In this document: piece after piece, positions 9,221 to 18,051 of the stretch
Layout: every line of letters starts with the position of its first letter
Position numbering within the stretch: the stretch's first letter is position 1
Source: DATAEK01 sp036258055
GTDB taxonomy: Bacteria; Acidobacteriota; Vicinamibacteria; Vicinamibacterales; 2-12-FULL-66-21
Reading direction: 5' to 3'
Length of the DNA: 64,000 nucleotides
NCBI GenBank assembly: GCA_036258055.1
Contig: DATAEK010000051.1
Span: 1 to 64,000 of the forward strand
Made by a program: the position numbers and the translations under genes
Notes under the pieces: model-generated
What the model saw: only the letters and a program-made list of their open reading frames with translations
Told to the model about the DNA's origin: nothing
The model's database searches: none

Positions 9221-9397
9221 ATGGCGACGGTTCAGAAAGACATTCTCAACGCATTCTCTGCCAAGCTGTCGAAGTCACCATCGGTCGACCCGGCCATCGC
9301 CGAGGCGCTTCGGAAGATGCTGGCCTCCGCCAAGAAACTCAAGGCGGATGACGTGGTCGCACTGCTCACGAAGAGCCCGACTGGTGGTACGCCGTGA
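9221..9397 (+). CDS. 58-aa small protein coupled to the zinc-hook ATPase
   Basis: A short ORF of 58 residues with no family I recognise. It is predicted to be mostly helical (MATVQKDILNAFSAKL at the start, then an ALRKMLASAKKLKADD helix) and rich in Ala and Lys. TGGAG lies upstream of the ATG. The stop TGA at 9395-9397 overlaps the GTG start of the next gene as GTGA (9394-9397), which implies coupled translation and a functional link to the ATPase. It may be a regulatory or structural partner, by analogy with other two-gene ATPase modules. Its reading frame has clean codon use and no competing ORF. Confidence 0.72.
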   Translation: MATVQKDILNAFSAKLSKSPSVDPAIAEALRKMLASAKKLKADDVVALLTKSPTGGTP

Positions 9398-11847
9398 TCC
9401 AGATCGATTCCATTGACATCCGGGAAATGCGCGGCATTCGAACGCTCGAAATCTCACCGCGCCGGAAGAGCTTTGTCATTTCTGGGCCGAACGGCTCTGG
9501 CAAAAGCGGAGTGGTCGACGCCATTCAGTTCGGCCTTACAGGAGACATGTCACGTCTGTCGGGCAAGGGCACCGTCGGGCTGACCGTGCACCGTCACGGA
9601 CCGCATGTCGACAAGCGCGACGACCCGGAAGCCGCGGAAGTGTCTATGTCTCTGTTCGTGCCGGAGACAGGGAAAACGGTGGTGCTCACACGCAACGTCA
9701 AGACCGCGAAGGTTTTCACATTGAAACCTGAAGATCCCGGAGTGAGGGCGGTTCTCGAAGAGGTCGCGCAGCACCCGGAATTGACGCTCTCGCGCCGCGA
9801 GATCATCAAGTACATCCTCGTTGAGGCTGGCGAGCGTTCCAAGGAAATTCAGGCGCTTTTGCAGCTGGACGACGTCGGAAACATCCGCAGCGTGTTGCAG
9901 ACCGCGAAGAACAAGCTGTCCTCGGCACATTCGGCGGCGCAGAAGGACCTCGTCAACGCGGAGGATGCGTTGCGGCGTCATCTCGACATCAAGACACTGT
10001 CGAAGGAGGACATCCTCGGGGCCGTCAATCCGCACCGGAAAATACTCGGACTTGGGGAGATCCGCGCATTCACAGCCGACACCCTGCTGAACGCAGGCGT
10101 TCTGGGAAGCAGCGCCGAGCCAGCCTTCAACAAGCAGTCGGCGCTGCGCGATGTGGGCGCGCTGAGCGACGCTGGGGCCAGCAGTGCTGCGCTTGGCAAG
10201 AAGGAAGCTGCTGCGCTCCTCAAGGACATCGCGACTCTCGAATCCGATCCGGCGCTTCTTTTGGCCGTTACGCGTCGTGCGTTTGTCGAGCGCGGACTGT
10301 CGCTCGTCGATGGACCGCTGTGTCCCCTCTGCGATACCGAATGGGATCACATCGAGCATCTGAGGGAGCATCTTCAAGCGAAGCTCGCAAAATCGAAGGA
10401 GGCGGAAGCGCTCCAGCAACGGCTGTTGAAACACTCTGCTGAAGTCGCAAATCAGGCGCGGAAGCTCGTAGCGCTGATCGCGCCCGTGCAGGCGATCGCC
10501 ACAGCCACCGGGACGGCCGCTTTTGCTGCGGAGCTCACCGCGTGGTCGGAGCACCTGAGCGCGCTCGCGAAGTCGCTCGGCACGATCGAAGACGTCATTG
10601 CCCACAAGCCGGAGTTTGAGGCGGGCTGGATGGCACAGCCGGCGTCACTCGGTGAGAAGACTTCGGCGCTCGCCGAGGCTATCAAGGCGAAGCCCGATCA
10701 GAGCGCATCGGTGGCGGCGCAGACCTACTTGACGCTCGCGCAGGATCGGCTGAATTCGTGGAAGGCGGGGCGCCGCACGGAACAGCAGGCAGCAGCCGCA
10801 TCCGTCCGCGGGCAGGATGTCTACAAAGGCTACTGTGACGCGATGGAAGATCAACTCGGGGAACTGTACGCCTCGGTCGAGGGTGATTTTTCCACCTACT
10901 ACCGCGACATCAATTCCGATGATGAAGGCGCCTTCAAGGCGAAGCTGGAGCCATCGGAAGGCAAGCTCGATTTGGAAGTCGCCTTTTACGACAAAGGCAT
11001 GTTCCCGCCTGCCGCGTACCATAGCGAGGGACACCAGGACGGTATGGGCGTATGCCTGTATCTCGCACTGATGCAGCGGGTGCTCGGCAAACGTTTCAAC
11101 TTCGCTGTTCTGGATGACGTCGTGATGTCCGTCGACCAGGGACACCGCAAACAGTTCTGCTCCTTGCTGAAGACGCGTTTTCCCGACACCCAGTTCATCA
11201 TCACCACGCACGACAAGGTCTGGGCGAAGCAGATGCAGACCGAAGGGCTCGTCGATTCCCGAGGCGCCATCGCCTTTCATGGCTGGAGCGTTCAGACCGG
11301 GCCGATTTGCGAGCAGCTGGGGGACGTCTGGGAACAGATTGACAAGGATCTAGCAAAGAGTGACATTCCCGGTGCCGCCGCGCGGCTGCGACGGCATCTC
11401 GAGTTCATCTCCGCGGAACTCGCCGATCGTCTCGGCGCGAAGGCACCTTTCCGCGGCGATTTCTCCTATGACCTCGGCGATCTGCTGTCGGCGGTCATCG
11501 GACGGCAGTCAGAACTCCTCAAGCTCGCGGCCAAGTCGGCGCAGGATTGGAAGGATGACGACGCCCGGGCGAAAGTCGAGACGCTCAAGACGGCGCGCGC
11601 GGCCGCGCTGGCGAAGCATGATGGCGAGAAGTGGGTGGTCAACAAAGCCGTCCATTACACAGAATGGGCGGATTTCTCCAAGTCGGAATTCAGGTCGGTC
11701 GTCGAGGCGTTCAAGGCCCTGCTGCTCCAGTTCCGGTGCACGAAACCACGTTGCGAGTCGTGGCTGTACGTCACGCCGCGCAAAGGGGATCCGGAGGCGC
11801 TCCGCTGCCGTTGTGCGTCGATCAACCTCAATCTCAGGGTGAAGTAG
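9394..11847 (+). CDS. Zinc-hook ABC/SMC-type ATPase, 817 aa
   Basis: A Rad50/RecF-like ATPase of unassigned family. Walker A GPNGSGKS is at residues 31-38. Helical arms flank a zinc-hook CPLC at 310-313. A signature-like SEGHQDGMG starts at 544. Walker B ends in Asp574-Asp575, and TTHD follows as the H-loop. After the ATPase head comes a C-terminal extension of about 190 residues. It includes NKAVHYTEW (Asn750, His754) and a terminal zinc-ribbon-like set of cysteines (782, 787, 805, 807). The overall size and hook recall RloC-type proteins, but I see no clear RxxxxH nuclease motif. The GTG start overlaps the small ORF upstream. Likely roles are DNA-end processing or phage/plasmid defence; both are inference. 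Confidence 0.85.
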   Translation: MIQIDSIDIREMRGIRTLEISPRRKSFVISGPNGSGKSGVVDAIQFGLTGDMSRLSGKGTVGLTVHRHGPHVDKRDDPEAAEVSMSLFVPETGKTVVLTRNVKTAKVFTLKPEDPGVRAVLEEVAQHPELTLSRREIIKYILVEAGERSKEIQALLQLDDVGNIRSVLQTAKNKLSSAHSAAQKDLVNAEDALRRHLDIKTLSKEDILGAVNPHRKILGLGEIRAFTADTLLNAGVLGSSAEPAFNKQSALRDVGALSDAGASSAALGKKEAAALLKDIATLESDPALLLAVTRRAFVERGLSLVDGPLCPLCDTEWDHIEHLREHLQAKLAKSKEAEALQQRLLKHSAEVANQARKLVALIAPVQAIATATGTAAFAAELTAWSEHLSALAKSLGTIEDVIAHKPEFEAGWMAQPASLGEKTSALAEAIKAKPDQSASVAAQTYLTLAQDRLNSWKAGRRTEQQAAAASVRGQDVYKGYCDAMEDQLGELYASVEGDFSTYYRDINSDDEGAFKAKLEPSEGKLDLEVAFYDKGMFPPAAYHSEGHQDGMGVCLYLALMQRVLGKRFNFAVLDDVVMSVDQGHRKQFCSLLKTRFPDTQFIITTHDKVWAKQMQTEGLVDSRGAIAFHGWSVQTGPICEQLGDVWEQIDKDLAKSDIPGAAARLRRHLEFISAELADRLGAKAPFRGDFSYDLGDLLSAVIGRQSELLKLAAKSAQDWKDDDARAKVETLKTARAAALAKHDGEKWVVNKAVHYTEWADFSKSEFRSVVEAFKALLLQFRCTKPRCESWLYVTPRKGDPEALRCRCASINLNLRVK

Positions 11848-11894
11848 CCGCAAATACTTGACCCAGGGCCCGTTCGCGAACCATCCTGAACGCC

Positions 11895-13583
11895 ATGTTG
11901 TCGGTGGAACGGGAACTTGCCGAGCTGAAATTCATCGACGGCCTCTCCGCTCATCTGAAAGACGTTCGCGAGCCGCACAAGGCGATGCGGCATGCCCTCC
12001 GTGACACCTGCGAGTTCTTCCAGGCCACACATGGTTGCATCGCCACGCTCCGGGCGGGTCGTGCGGAAGCCGAGCTCCTTTTCATCCTGCCCAAGAAGGC
12101 CGACTGGGATCTGGGCGTCCTGACCCGCTACATCCGGCACACCCACCCGCCGGTTCAGTCAGACATGTTGATTGGATCCGTCAGGCGCCGGGGCGGTGCG
12201 TGGGGCGCGATTGCGCTCGTCGCTCCGGGCCGGACGTTCGATCGCGAGGATCGACGCTTGATCGCGCGCATCGCCGCCGTTCTGTCGGCCGCGGTTCACC
12301 GGATCGACCGCGATCGCCTGCTTGGCGTGCGCGATCGGATCGACCGGAAGATCATGGAGCAGATCCATCCCAAAGATCTCTTCTATCAGATCCTGGACGG
12401 CATTCGATCGCTGACCCTCTACGATCATTCGTCGGCGCTCCTCATCCGCGAGGAGGAGGAGGAGTCCTTGCGCGTGGTTGCGGAACAGATCGCCTGGACG
12501 AAGGCGAAGAGCGAGCGGATCGGCCTGCGGATACCGATTTCGGCGGACGCCATGGCGCTGCTGCAGTCGGAACAGGTATACGGCTTCGATAGACATGGGA
12601 ACAGCTGGCAGGAGTGGAAAGGTCAGCGGGCCGACGCGCTGGCCGCTTTGCTCGACTACAACAGTCCCGACGCCGGCGATGGCGAGAACCTGCGAGAGGC
12701 CTCGATGCTGTGCGCCCCGCTGGTAAGCCGGGACAGCGTGGTCGGCGTCCTCAAGATCGCGTCGCGGCACCCGGAACAGCTCAAGCCCTTCGACGCCGAT
12801 CTGGTCGAACACTTTCGTTCGCAGGCCGCCATCGCCATCCAGAACCTCCATCGCACCGAGTCCCTCCGCGCACGCGTGGTGACGGCAGAGCGCAAGCACG
12901 CAATGGCCGACCTCGCGAGGAGCGTGTCGCACGACCTGAACAACGCGCTCGGGTCGATGCTTCCGCTGATCCAGCAGATGCAGGCCGAGGTCCGCGGCGG
13001 GGTGCTCGCACCGCTGGTCTTCGCGGAAGACCTCGAGCAGGTCCAGAAGGCGCTCCAGCTCTGTCGACGGATCTTCGGAGGGATGCTGACATTCTCCCGG
13101 AATGCGGCGCGACGGGGCGGTTATGCGCAGGTACGTCGCGCCATCGAAACCGCATCCGCGATCCTGAAGTACGGCATGAGCCGGAGCGCCATCGAGCTGC
13201 AGGTCAACATCCCGGACGAGGTTCCGGAGGTGGCGTGCAGCCAGAGCGATCTCGAACAGGTGTTTCTCAACCTGCTCACCAATGCACGCGAGGCCACGCC
13301 GCACGGAGGCCGGATCATCGTCACCGTACGTGTCCTGGAAGGCACCGTCGAGATCTCGATCGCCGACACCGGATGCGGGATTCCCGCCGACAATCTTGCG
13401 CGGGTACTCGAGCCCTTCTTCACGACCAAGGCGCACGGGAACGGCCTCGGACTCTCAATCTGCCGCTCGCTTCTCTGGGAGGTCGACGGCACGCTCACGA
13501 TTCAGAGCGAGCCGGGTCAGGGCACCCACGTCCGCGTGCATGTTCCACACGCGGCTTCGCAGCCGCAGCCGCAATGGTCGTGA
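11895..13583 (+). CDS. GAF-domain sensor histidine kinase
   Basis: A 562-aa soluble kinase. Residues 1-140 form a GAF-like region and about 150-325 a second GAF domain. A short coiled coil leads to the dimerisation helix, with phospho-acceptor His346 in SVSHDLNN. The ATPase part shows NLLTNAREA (N box), DTGCGIP (G1), PFFTTK (F box) and GNGLGLSI (G2). No TM helix or PAS domain is seen, so it senses a cytoplasmic signal. The stop overlaps the start of the next gene, which encodes a receiver-PP2C protein, so that is the probable phosphotransfer partner. The start at 11895 lies about 47 bases after the ATPase gene, perhaps read from its own promoter. Confidence 0.92.
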   Translation: MLSVERELAELKFIDGLSAHLKDVREPHKAMRHALRDTCEFFQATHGCIATLRAGRAEAELLFILPKKADWDLGVLTRYIRHTHPPVQSDMLIGSVRRRGGAWGAIALVAPGRTFDREDRRLIARIAAVLSAAVHRIDRDRLLGVRDRIDRKIMEQIHPKDLFYQILDGIRSLTLYDHSSALLIREEEEESLRVVAEQIAWTKAKSERIGLRIPISADAMALLQSEQVYGFDRHGNSWQEWKGQRADALAALLDYNSPDAGDGENLREASMLCAPLVSRDSVVGVLKIASRHPEQLKPFDADLVEHFRSQAAIAIQNLHRTESLRARVVTAERKHAMADLARSVSHDLNNALGSMLPLIQQMQAEVRGGVLAPLVFAEDLEQVQKALQLCRRIFGGMLTFSRNAARRGGYAQVRRAIETASAILKYGMSRSAIELQVNIPDEVPEVACSQSDLEQVFLNLLTNAREATPHGGRIIVTVRVLEGTVEISIADTGCGIPADNLARVLEPFFTTKAHGNGLGLSICRSLLWEVDGTLTIQSEPGQGTHVRVHVPHAASQPQPQWS

Positions 13584-14725
13584 GATCGGCGCGCATCCTG
13601 GTCGTGGACGACGAGCCAGGCATGCTCCGCGCTGTCGAGCGCGTGTTGAGTCAAGACCATCACGTCATCGGTACCCGGCTGTCGCGCGATGCGCTGTCGG
13701 TTGCGAACGAGTTTCGCCCGGATCTCGCGATTGTCGACATCCGCATGCCGGATCTGGACGGCTTCGAGCTGATGGCCCAGCTGAAAGCGGGCTTTCCGAC
13801 GCTCGACGTGATCCTGATGACGGGCAGCGTCGACGATCTCGACGAGAAGCTCGTGCGGGCGATCCGCAGTCCTGCCTTCTACTTCATCCAGAAGCCGTTC
13901 GATCGCGAGGTGCTCCGGACGCTGGTCGAGCGCTGCGTCGAGCTGCGCTGGCGCCGTGAGGAGCATCGTCAGAACCTGAAGCGGCTGGAAACCGAAATGG
14001 CCGAAGCCCGCGCGTTTCAGCAGAGCCTGCTGCCGCGGGGCGAAGCCATCGTGAATCGGGTTGAGGTTTGCTGCCGCTACACTCCATGTTCATCGCTGGG
14101 CGGAGATCTGTACGACTACGCCGCGGCGCCCTCGGGACGGACTGCGTTGCTGATCGCTGACGTGTCGGGTCATGGCGTGTCGGCGGCGATGCTCACGGGC
14201 GTCGTCAAGAGCGCGTTTCACGCATCGCATGCCGACGGGTTCGACCCTGTTGCGGTCGTACAGCGTGCGTCGGCCGGGCTCGCAGCCTTCAGTCCCGACC
14301 GATTCGTCACGCTGGTCGCGGCTCTGCTGTGTCCAGATGAATGCCAGCTTCGGTATGTGAATGCCGGTCATCCACCGATGGTTCTGTGGGGTAGGCGCGA
14401 ACCACGGTGGCTGGCGAGCACCGGGCCACTGGTTTCACCGGTGCTGACGGCCGCGAGCTGGGACGCACCCGTCGTTCCGATGGACCAGGGCGATCACGTT
14501 CTACTGTTCACGGACGGCGTCTGGGAACTGCTCGCAGATGATGAGGGTCGAGCGGAAAAGCGTTTCCTCAACGCGATCGATCGGGCGTCCGGAGGCGGCG
14601 CCTCGCTGCTCGACACGATTCTCGCCGACGTCCATCGCGAAATCGCGGGAGGGCTGCAGCCCGATGATCTCACGCTTCTGACCGCAAAGGTGGTCGGCCC
14701 GATCAACCGGACACCTGTCGGTTAG
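13574..14725 (+). CDS. Response regulator with SpoIIE/RsbU-type PP2C phosphatase output
   Basis: This 383-aa protein has an N-terminal receiver (ILVVDDEPG, phospho-Asp in AIVDIRMPDLDG, Lys in FIQKPFD). A helical linker follows (RLETEMAEARAFQQSLLPRG), then a PP2C domain with metal motifs GGDLYDY, IADVSGHG and FTDGVWE and a late PDDLTLL. Such proteins dephosphorylate anti-sigma-antagonist proteins in partner-switching pathways. The start ATG at 13574 overlaps the kinase gene by 10 bases. In-frame GTG at 13580 would give a 4-base GTGA overlap and is an equally good start. No STAS or RsbW-type partner is adjacent, so the target is elsewhere. Confidence 0.9.
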   Translation: MVVRSARILVVDDEPGMLRAVERVLSQDHHVIGTRLSRDALSVANEFRPDLAIVDIRMPDLDGFELMAQLKAGFPTLDVILMTGSVDDLDEKLVRAIRSPAFYFIQKPFDREVLRTLVERCVELRWRREEHRQNLKRLETEMAEARAFQQSLLPRGEAIVNRVEVCCRYTPCSSLGGDLYDYAAAPSGRTALLIADVSGHGVSAAMLTGVVKSAFHASHADGFDPVAVVQRASAGLAAFSPDRFVTLVAALLCPDECQLRYVNAGHPPMVLWGRREPRWLASTGPLVSPVLTAASWDAPVVPMDQGDHVLLFTDGVWELLADDEGRAEKRFLNAIDRASGGGASLLDTILADVHREIAGGLQPDDLTLLTAKVVGPINRTPVG

Positions 14726-14731
14726 GTTTTT
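14705..14731 (+). terminator. Possible rho-independent terminator at the end of the kinase/REC-PP2C operon
   Basis: AACCGGACACCTGTCGGTT (14705-14723) can form a short imperfect stem with one bulged G and ends in AGGTTTTT (14724-14731). The stem overlaps the stop codon. The loop is tight, so termination efficiency is uncertain. Confidence 0.35.
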
Positions 14732-14748
14732 CAGACACCAGCGAACGA

Positions 14749-17598
14749 TTACTTCGTCTCCGGAAAGAGCAGCACTTTCACATAGCGGGTCGAGTCCAGA
14801 TACGTTCGTGCCGCATCACGCAGGAGCGGCGCAGTCAGCTGCTCGTACAATCCGCCCAGGGTCGCCGGGTCCGGGACAGGTTCGTTGTACTGGTACGCGT
14901 AGGTCAGCTGATTCAGAACGTAGCCGTTTTGTCGGCTGTTGGTTTCAAGGTCCCGCCGCAGTCCCGCCTGCGCGTCCGCTACTTGATTCGGGCTCGGCCC
15001 GTTGGTCCGAAACTCGTCGATCACCGCAAACATGGCCTTGACGAGATCCTGCGTGCGCGCGGGATCACAGGCAAAGGTGATCGTCACGCGGTATTCCTCG
15101 GTCGGCCGTTTCGTGAATTCGGGGACAACGCTGACGCCGTACGTGCCGCCAAGGTCCTCTCTCAGGACCCGCTGTAGATTGCCAGCGAGCGTGTTCGCCA
15201 TGGCCCGGATGATGACGCGGTTTTTCTCGTTGTTCTGGAATGGTCCGGTGAAGACGAGGCCGACCTCGCTCTTGGGCGTGGTCCCTTTCTTGATTTCACG
15301 TTCGACGATGCCGGACGGCGTTCGTATGCCGACGTCCCGGCCGGTTTCCGTCCGATGCAGCGCGGGCAGGCTGGCGAGGTACTTCTCGACCAGTGGCTTG
15401 ATGGTCGGAAGATCGAAGCTTCCGACCAGAACGAACGTGAAGTCGCTTGCATCCGCGAAACGGTTTTTGTAGAACGCGAGGGACGTGTCCAGGTTCATCT
15501 GCGCGACGAGAGCCTGGGTCATCGGCTGCGCGCGAAGATGATTCTGGGTCACTGCGGAGTTGAGCGCGTCTTCGAACGCCGCGTCGGGAAGGGCCTGCCG
15601 GTTGGCCAGCGCCGCCGTCAGTTGGCCGGTCGCCGCGCGGAAGGCTTCCGGGTCCGCCCGCGGCTGCGTGAAGGTCAGATAAACCAACTGAAACATCGTT
15701 TCCAGATCGCGGCGCAGGGCCCGGCCGCTCAATCCCTCGTACATCTCATCGATATCAGGCCGCACGACGACGGCCTTGCCGGCGAGCTTCTTCGTCAGAT
15801 CGATGGCTGACAGCGTGCCGAGTCCGCCCTGGGAGACGACCCCGCTGGCGGTTTCCGCCGCGACGAAGTCCTTGTCATCAGCGAGCGACGTACCGCCGGG
15901 GCTGAAGGCGCGGAAGAGGATCTCATCCTGTTTGAACGTCGTCGGCTCGAGCACGACCCGCACGCCGTTGGACAAGGTCCATTCGGTGATTCCTGATGGT
16001 TTGGACGCGGTCTTGGCAACGGAACCCGGCTTGGGCGGCGTCTCGATCAAAGGCCGCGTGCTCACCGTGTCCACATACGCCGTCAAGCTCCCCCCGCCGG
16101 CACTTTTGATCACCGATGCGAGCTTGGCTTCGTCCGGTACCTCGACGCCCGGCTTCTTTGGTGCACTCACGACGACGACGCGGTTCCGATCGGGCACCCA
16201 GTCGTGGGCCAGGCTGTTGACATCGGCAAGGGTGATCTCGGGCAGGAACCGTTGGACCAGGCCGTTCTCGTAGGCGATGCCAGGAATCGGCTCCTGCTGC
16301 ATGAAGTTGCGGATGAACTCCTCGGCGAGCGACACCGAGGTGTGCTCGTCGTTCGAAGCGGCAAGTTGTGCGAATGCCTGCAGAAGGCCGAGACGATACC
16401 GATCCAGTTCCGTTTGCGTGAAGCCGAACCGGGCGACGCGATCGGCTTCGGTAAACAGCGCCGCCAGTCCTCGCTCGATACCGCCGTCCGCAACCAGCGC
16501 ACTGAGTGTCGTCGCCTCGGCCGTCTTTACGAATAGCCCACGGTTCGTCTCCGCATCCAGAAACGGCGCATCGGGCTTCTGCGCCATCTCGGCGAAGCGT
16601 GCGGACAACAGGCCGGTGAAGACCCGTTCGATCGTCTGTTGTCGATAGGCACCAATCGTCGTCTGATCCCGGGCTGCCATCATGCTGGATACGTTGACCA
16701 CTGTGTTGGTGGCCTCGGCGTCGGTCGTGACGATGTATCGGGTACCCGTGTGATCGGGTACGTCGTAGGTCGGCCGCGGACGCGGGGAGGTCGGAGCCGG
16801 GATCGTCCCGAAATGCGACCTGATGAGCAATTCCATCTTGACAGGATCGAAGTCGCCCACCGCGATCACAGCCATGAGATCGGGTCGATACCAATCGGCG
16901 TAGAACTTCTTGAGACGGTCGTACGGGAACGTCCGAATGATCTCTGGCTTGCCGATTGGCAGCCGGTCGGCGTAACGCGAATCCTTGAGCAGGACAGGCA
17001 GCTGTGCGTCCAGCATCCGGGCGCCGGCTCCGAGTCCGGTTCGCCATTCCTCCAGGATGACGCCGCGCTCTTTGTCGATCTCTTCAGGATCGAAAGAGAC
17101 AGCGTGCGCCCATTCCTCCAGGATGAGCAGCGAGCGATCGACCACGGCTGGATTGTCGGTAGGAATCTGCAACTGGTAGACCGTCTGGTCGAAGCTCGTG
17201 TTGGCGTTGATGTGCGCGCCGAAACGCATGCCCGTGGACTGCAGAAACCCGACGACGTCTTGCTTCGGAAAACGGCGCGTGCCGTTGAAGCACATGTGCT
17301 CAACGAAGTGAGCGAGACCGCGCTGATCATCGTCTTCGAGAACCGATCCTGCGTTGACGACCAGCCGAAACTCCGCGCGATCCTGCGGTCGCTTGTTGGC
17401 CCGGACGTAATATCGCAAGCCGTTGGGGAGCGTACCCACGGTAATCCGCGGGTCGACGGGAACCACTGCCGTGAGTGGGGCGTTCTGAGGGCCGGTGGTG
17501 ACGGCGCGCTGAGCCGTCGCCACGGCGCCGGCCGCCGCGATCACCAGCGCCAGAAGCATCAACCGTGCTTGGATGCGAGAGATCATGATGGCTATCAT
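14749..17598 (-). CDS. Secreted M16-family zinc metallopeptidase (pitrilysin type), 949 aa
   Basis: A two-half M16 peptidase. The inverted zinc motif HFVEH lies at residues 97-101 when counted from ATG 17598. The third ligand region follows about 75 residues later (EEIDKERGVILEEWR). Two M16 catalytic/inactive domain pairs fill the protein; the C-terminal half has the R-Y-type motif region ending in TYGVSVVPEF. A signal peptide (ARLMLLALVIAAAGAVATAQ) suggests export to the periplasm. Starts at 17598 (MIAIMISRI) and 17586 are both plausible; 17655 adds charged residues before the signal. M16 enzymes degrade peptides or process outer-membrane proteins. The gene converges on the REC-PP2C gene and is monocistronic. 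Confidence 0.9.
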   Translation of the reverse strand: MIAIMISRIQARLMLLALVIAAAGAVATAQRAVTTGPQNAPLTAVVPVDPRITVGTLPNGLRYYVRANKRPQDRAEFRLVVNAGSVLEDDDQRGLAHFVEHMCFNGTRRFPKQDVVGFLQSTGMRFGAHINANTSFDQTVYQLQIPTDNPAVVDRSLLILEEWAHAVSFDPEEIDKERGVILEEWRTGLGAGARMLDAQLPVLLKDSRYADRLPIGKPEIIRTFPYDRLKKFYADWYRPDLMAVIAVGDFDPVKMELLIRSHFGTIPAPTSPRPRPTYDVPDHTGTRYIVTTDAEATNTVVNVSSMMAARDQTTIGAYRQQTIERVFTGLLSARFAEMAQKPDAPFLDAETNRGLFVKTAEATTLSALVADGGIERGLAALFTEADRVARFGFTQTELDRYRLGLLQAFAQLAASNDEHTSVSLAEEFIRNFMQQEPIPGIAYENGLVQRFLPEITLADVNSLAHDWVPDRNRVVVVSAPKKPGVEVPDEAKLASVIKSAGGGSLTAYVDTVSTRPLIETPPKPGSVAKTASKPSGITEWTLSNGVRVVLEPTTFKQDEILFRAFSPGGTSLADDKDFVAAETASGVVSQGGLGTLSAIDLTKKLAGKAVVVRPDIDEMYEGLSGRALRRDLETMFQLVYLTFTQPRADPEAFRAATGQLTAALANRQALPDAAFEDALNSAVTQNHLRAQPMTQALVAQMNLDTSLAFYKNRFADASDFTFVLVGSFDLPTIKPLVEKYLASLPALHRTETGRDVGIRTPSGIVEREIKKGTTPKSEVGLVFTGPFQNNEKNRVIIRAMANTLAGNLQRVLREDLGGTYGVSVVPEFTKRPTEEYRVTITFACDPARTQDLVKAMFAVIDEFRTNGPSPNQVADAQAGLRRDLETNSRQNGYVLNQLTYAYQYNEPVPDPATLGGLYEQLTAPLLRDAARTYLDSTRYVKVLLFPETK

Positions 17599-17813
17599 TT
17601 CACGACCGCGTGACGACGTCACCGGTGACATTGGTCTACTCCCACTCTCTTCCACGACGCGCCGCGGTCAGGCTGCGGACTTCGACGTGATCCGCGTCCA
17701 TCGCCCACGACTCCTAATGTTGAGGTAATCGGCCGCTGCCTGAACAGCCCTAAGGCGCGATACCCCGGTGTACGCGCTCTTTCTATAGTTCCCGCACGCG
17801 CGCGGAGGGCTTT

Positions 17814-18051
17814 GTGAAAGACGCAGCTCGTTGGTGGAGCTCGATGTCCCTCGCGATCGCCGGGGTCGCTACGACGCTGGCGTTGTCCGAGGTGCCGGTT
17901 CAGGCGCAGGAGCCGCCTCAAGCGCCGGCAGCGGAGCATAAGGCCGGCAGCGGAGCATAAGGAAGGACTGTGGAAGAAGTGGGAGCGCGCGGTCGTTTTT
18001 GGGGTCAGTTTCGGCGTGGCGTTCCAGGATCAGTCCTCGATGAACAGTTGA
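17814..18051 (+). pseudogene. Small exported-protein gene disrupted by a 19-bp tandem duplication
   Basis: GTG at 17814 opens a frame with a signal-peptide-like N-terminus (WWSSMSLAIAGVATTLALS, cleavage near VQAQE). It stops at TAA 17958-17960 after 48 codons, inside the second copy of a 19-base direct repeat. Removing one copy restores one frame of 72 residues to TGA at 18049-18051, adding EGLWKKWERAVVFGVSFG and a short tail. The stop therefore looks like a recent duplication or an assembly error. Family not recognised. Its restored 3' end overlaps the converging aspartyl-protease gene by 22 bases. Confidence 0.6.
17924..17961 (+). repeat. Perfect 19-bp tandem direct repeat
   Basis: GCCGGCAGCGGAGCATAAG occurs twice without spacer at 17924-17942 and 17943-17961. 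Since 19 is not a multiple of three, it shifts the reading frame of the surrounding small gene and exposes a TAA stop in the second copy. Confidence 0.95.

Noticed and set aside
9394..11847. Calling the zinc-hook ATPase RloC
   Set aside because: Size and hook match, but the anticodon-nuclease residues expected at the C-terminus are not visible and a cysteine cluster stands there instead.
12159..13436. 425-codon minus-strand frame opposite the GAF kinase
   Set aside because: It mirrors the codon pattern of the kinase gene; no motif or start site supports it.
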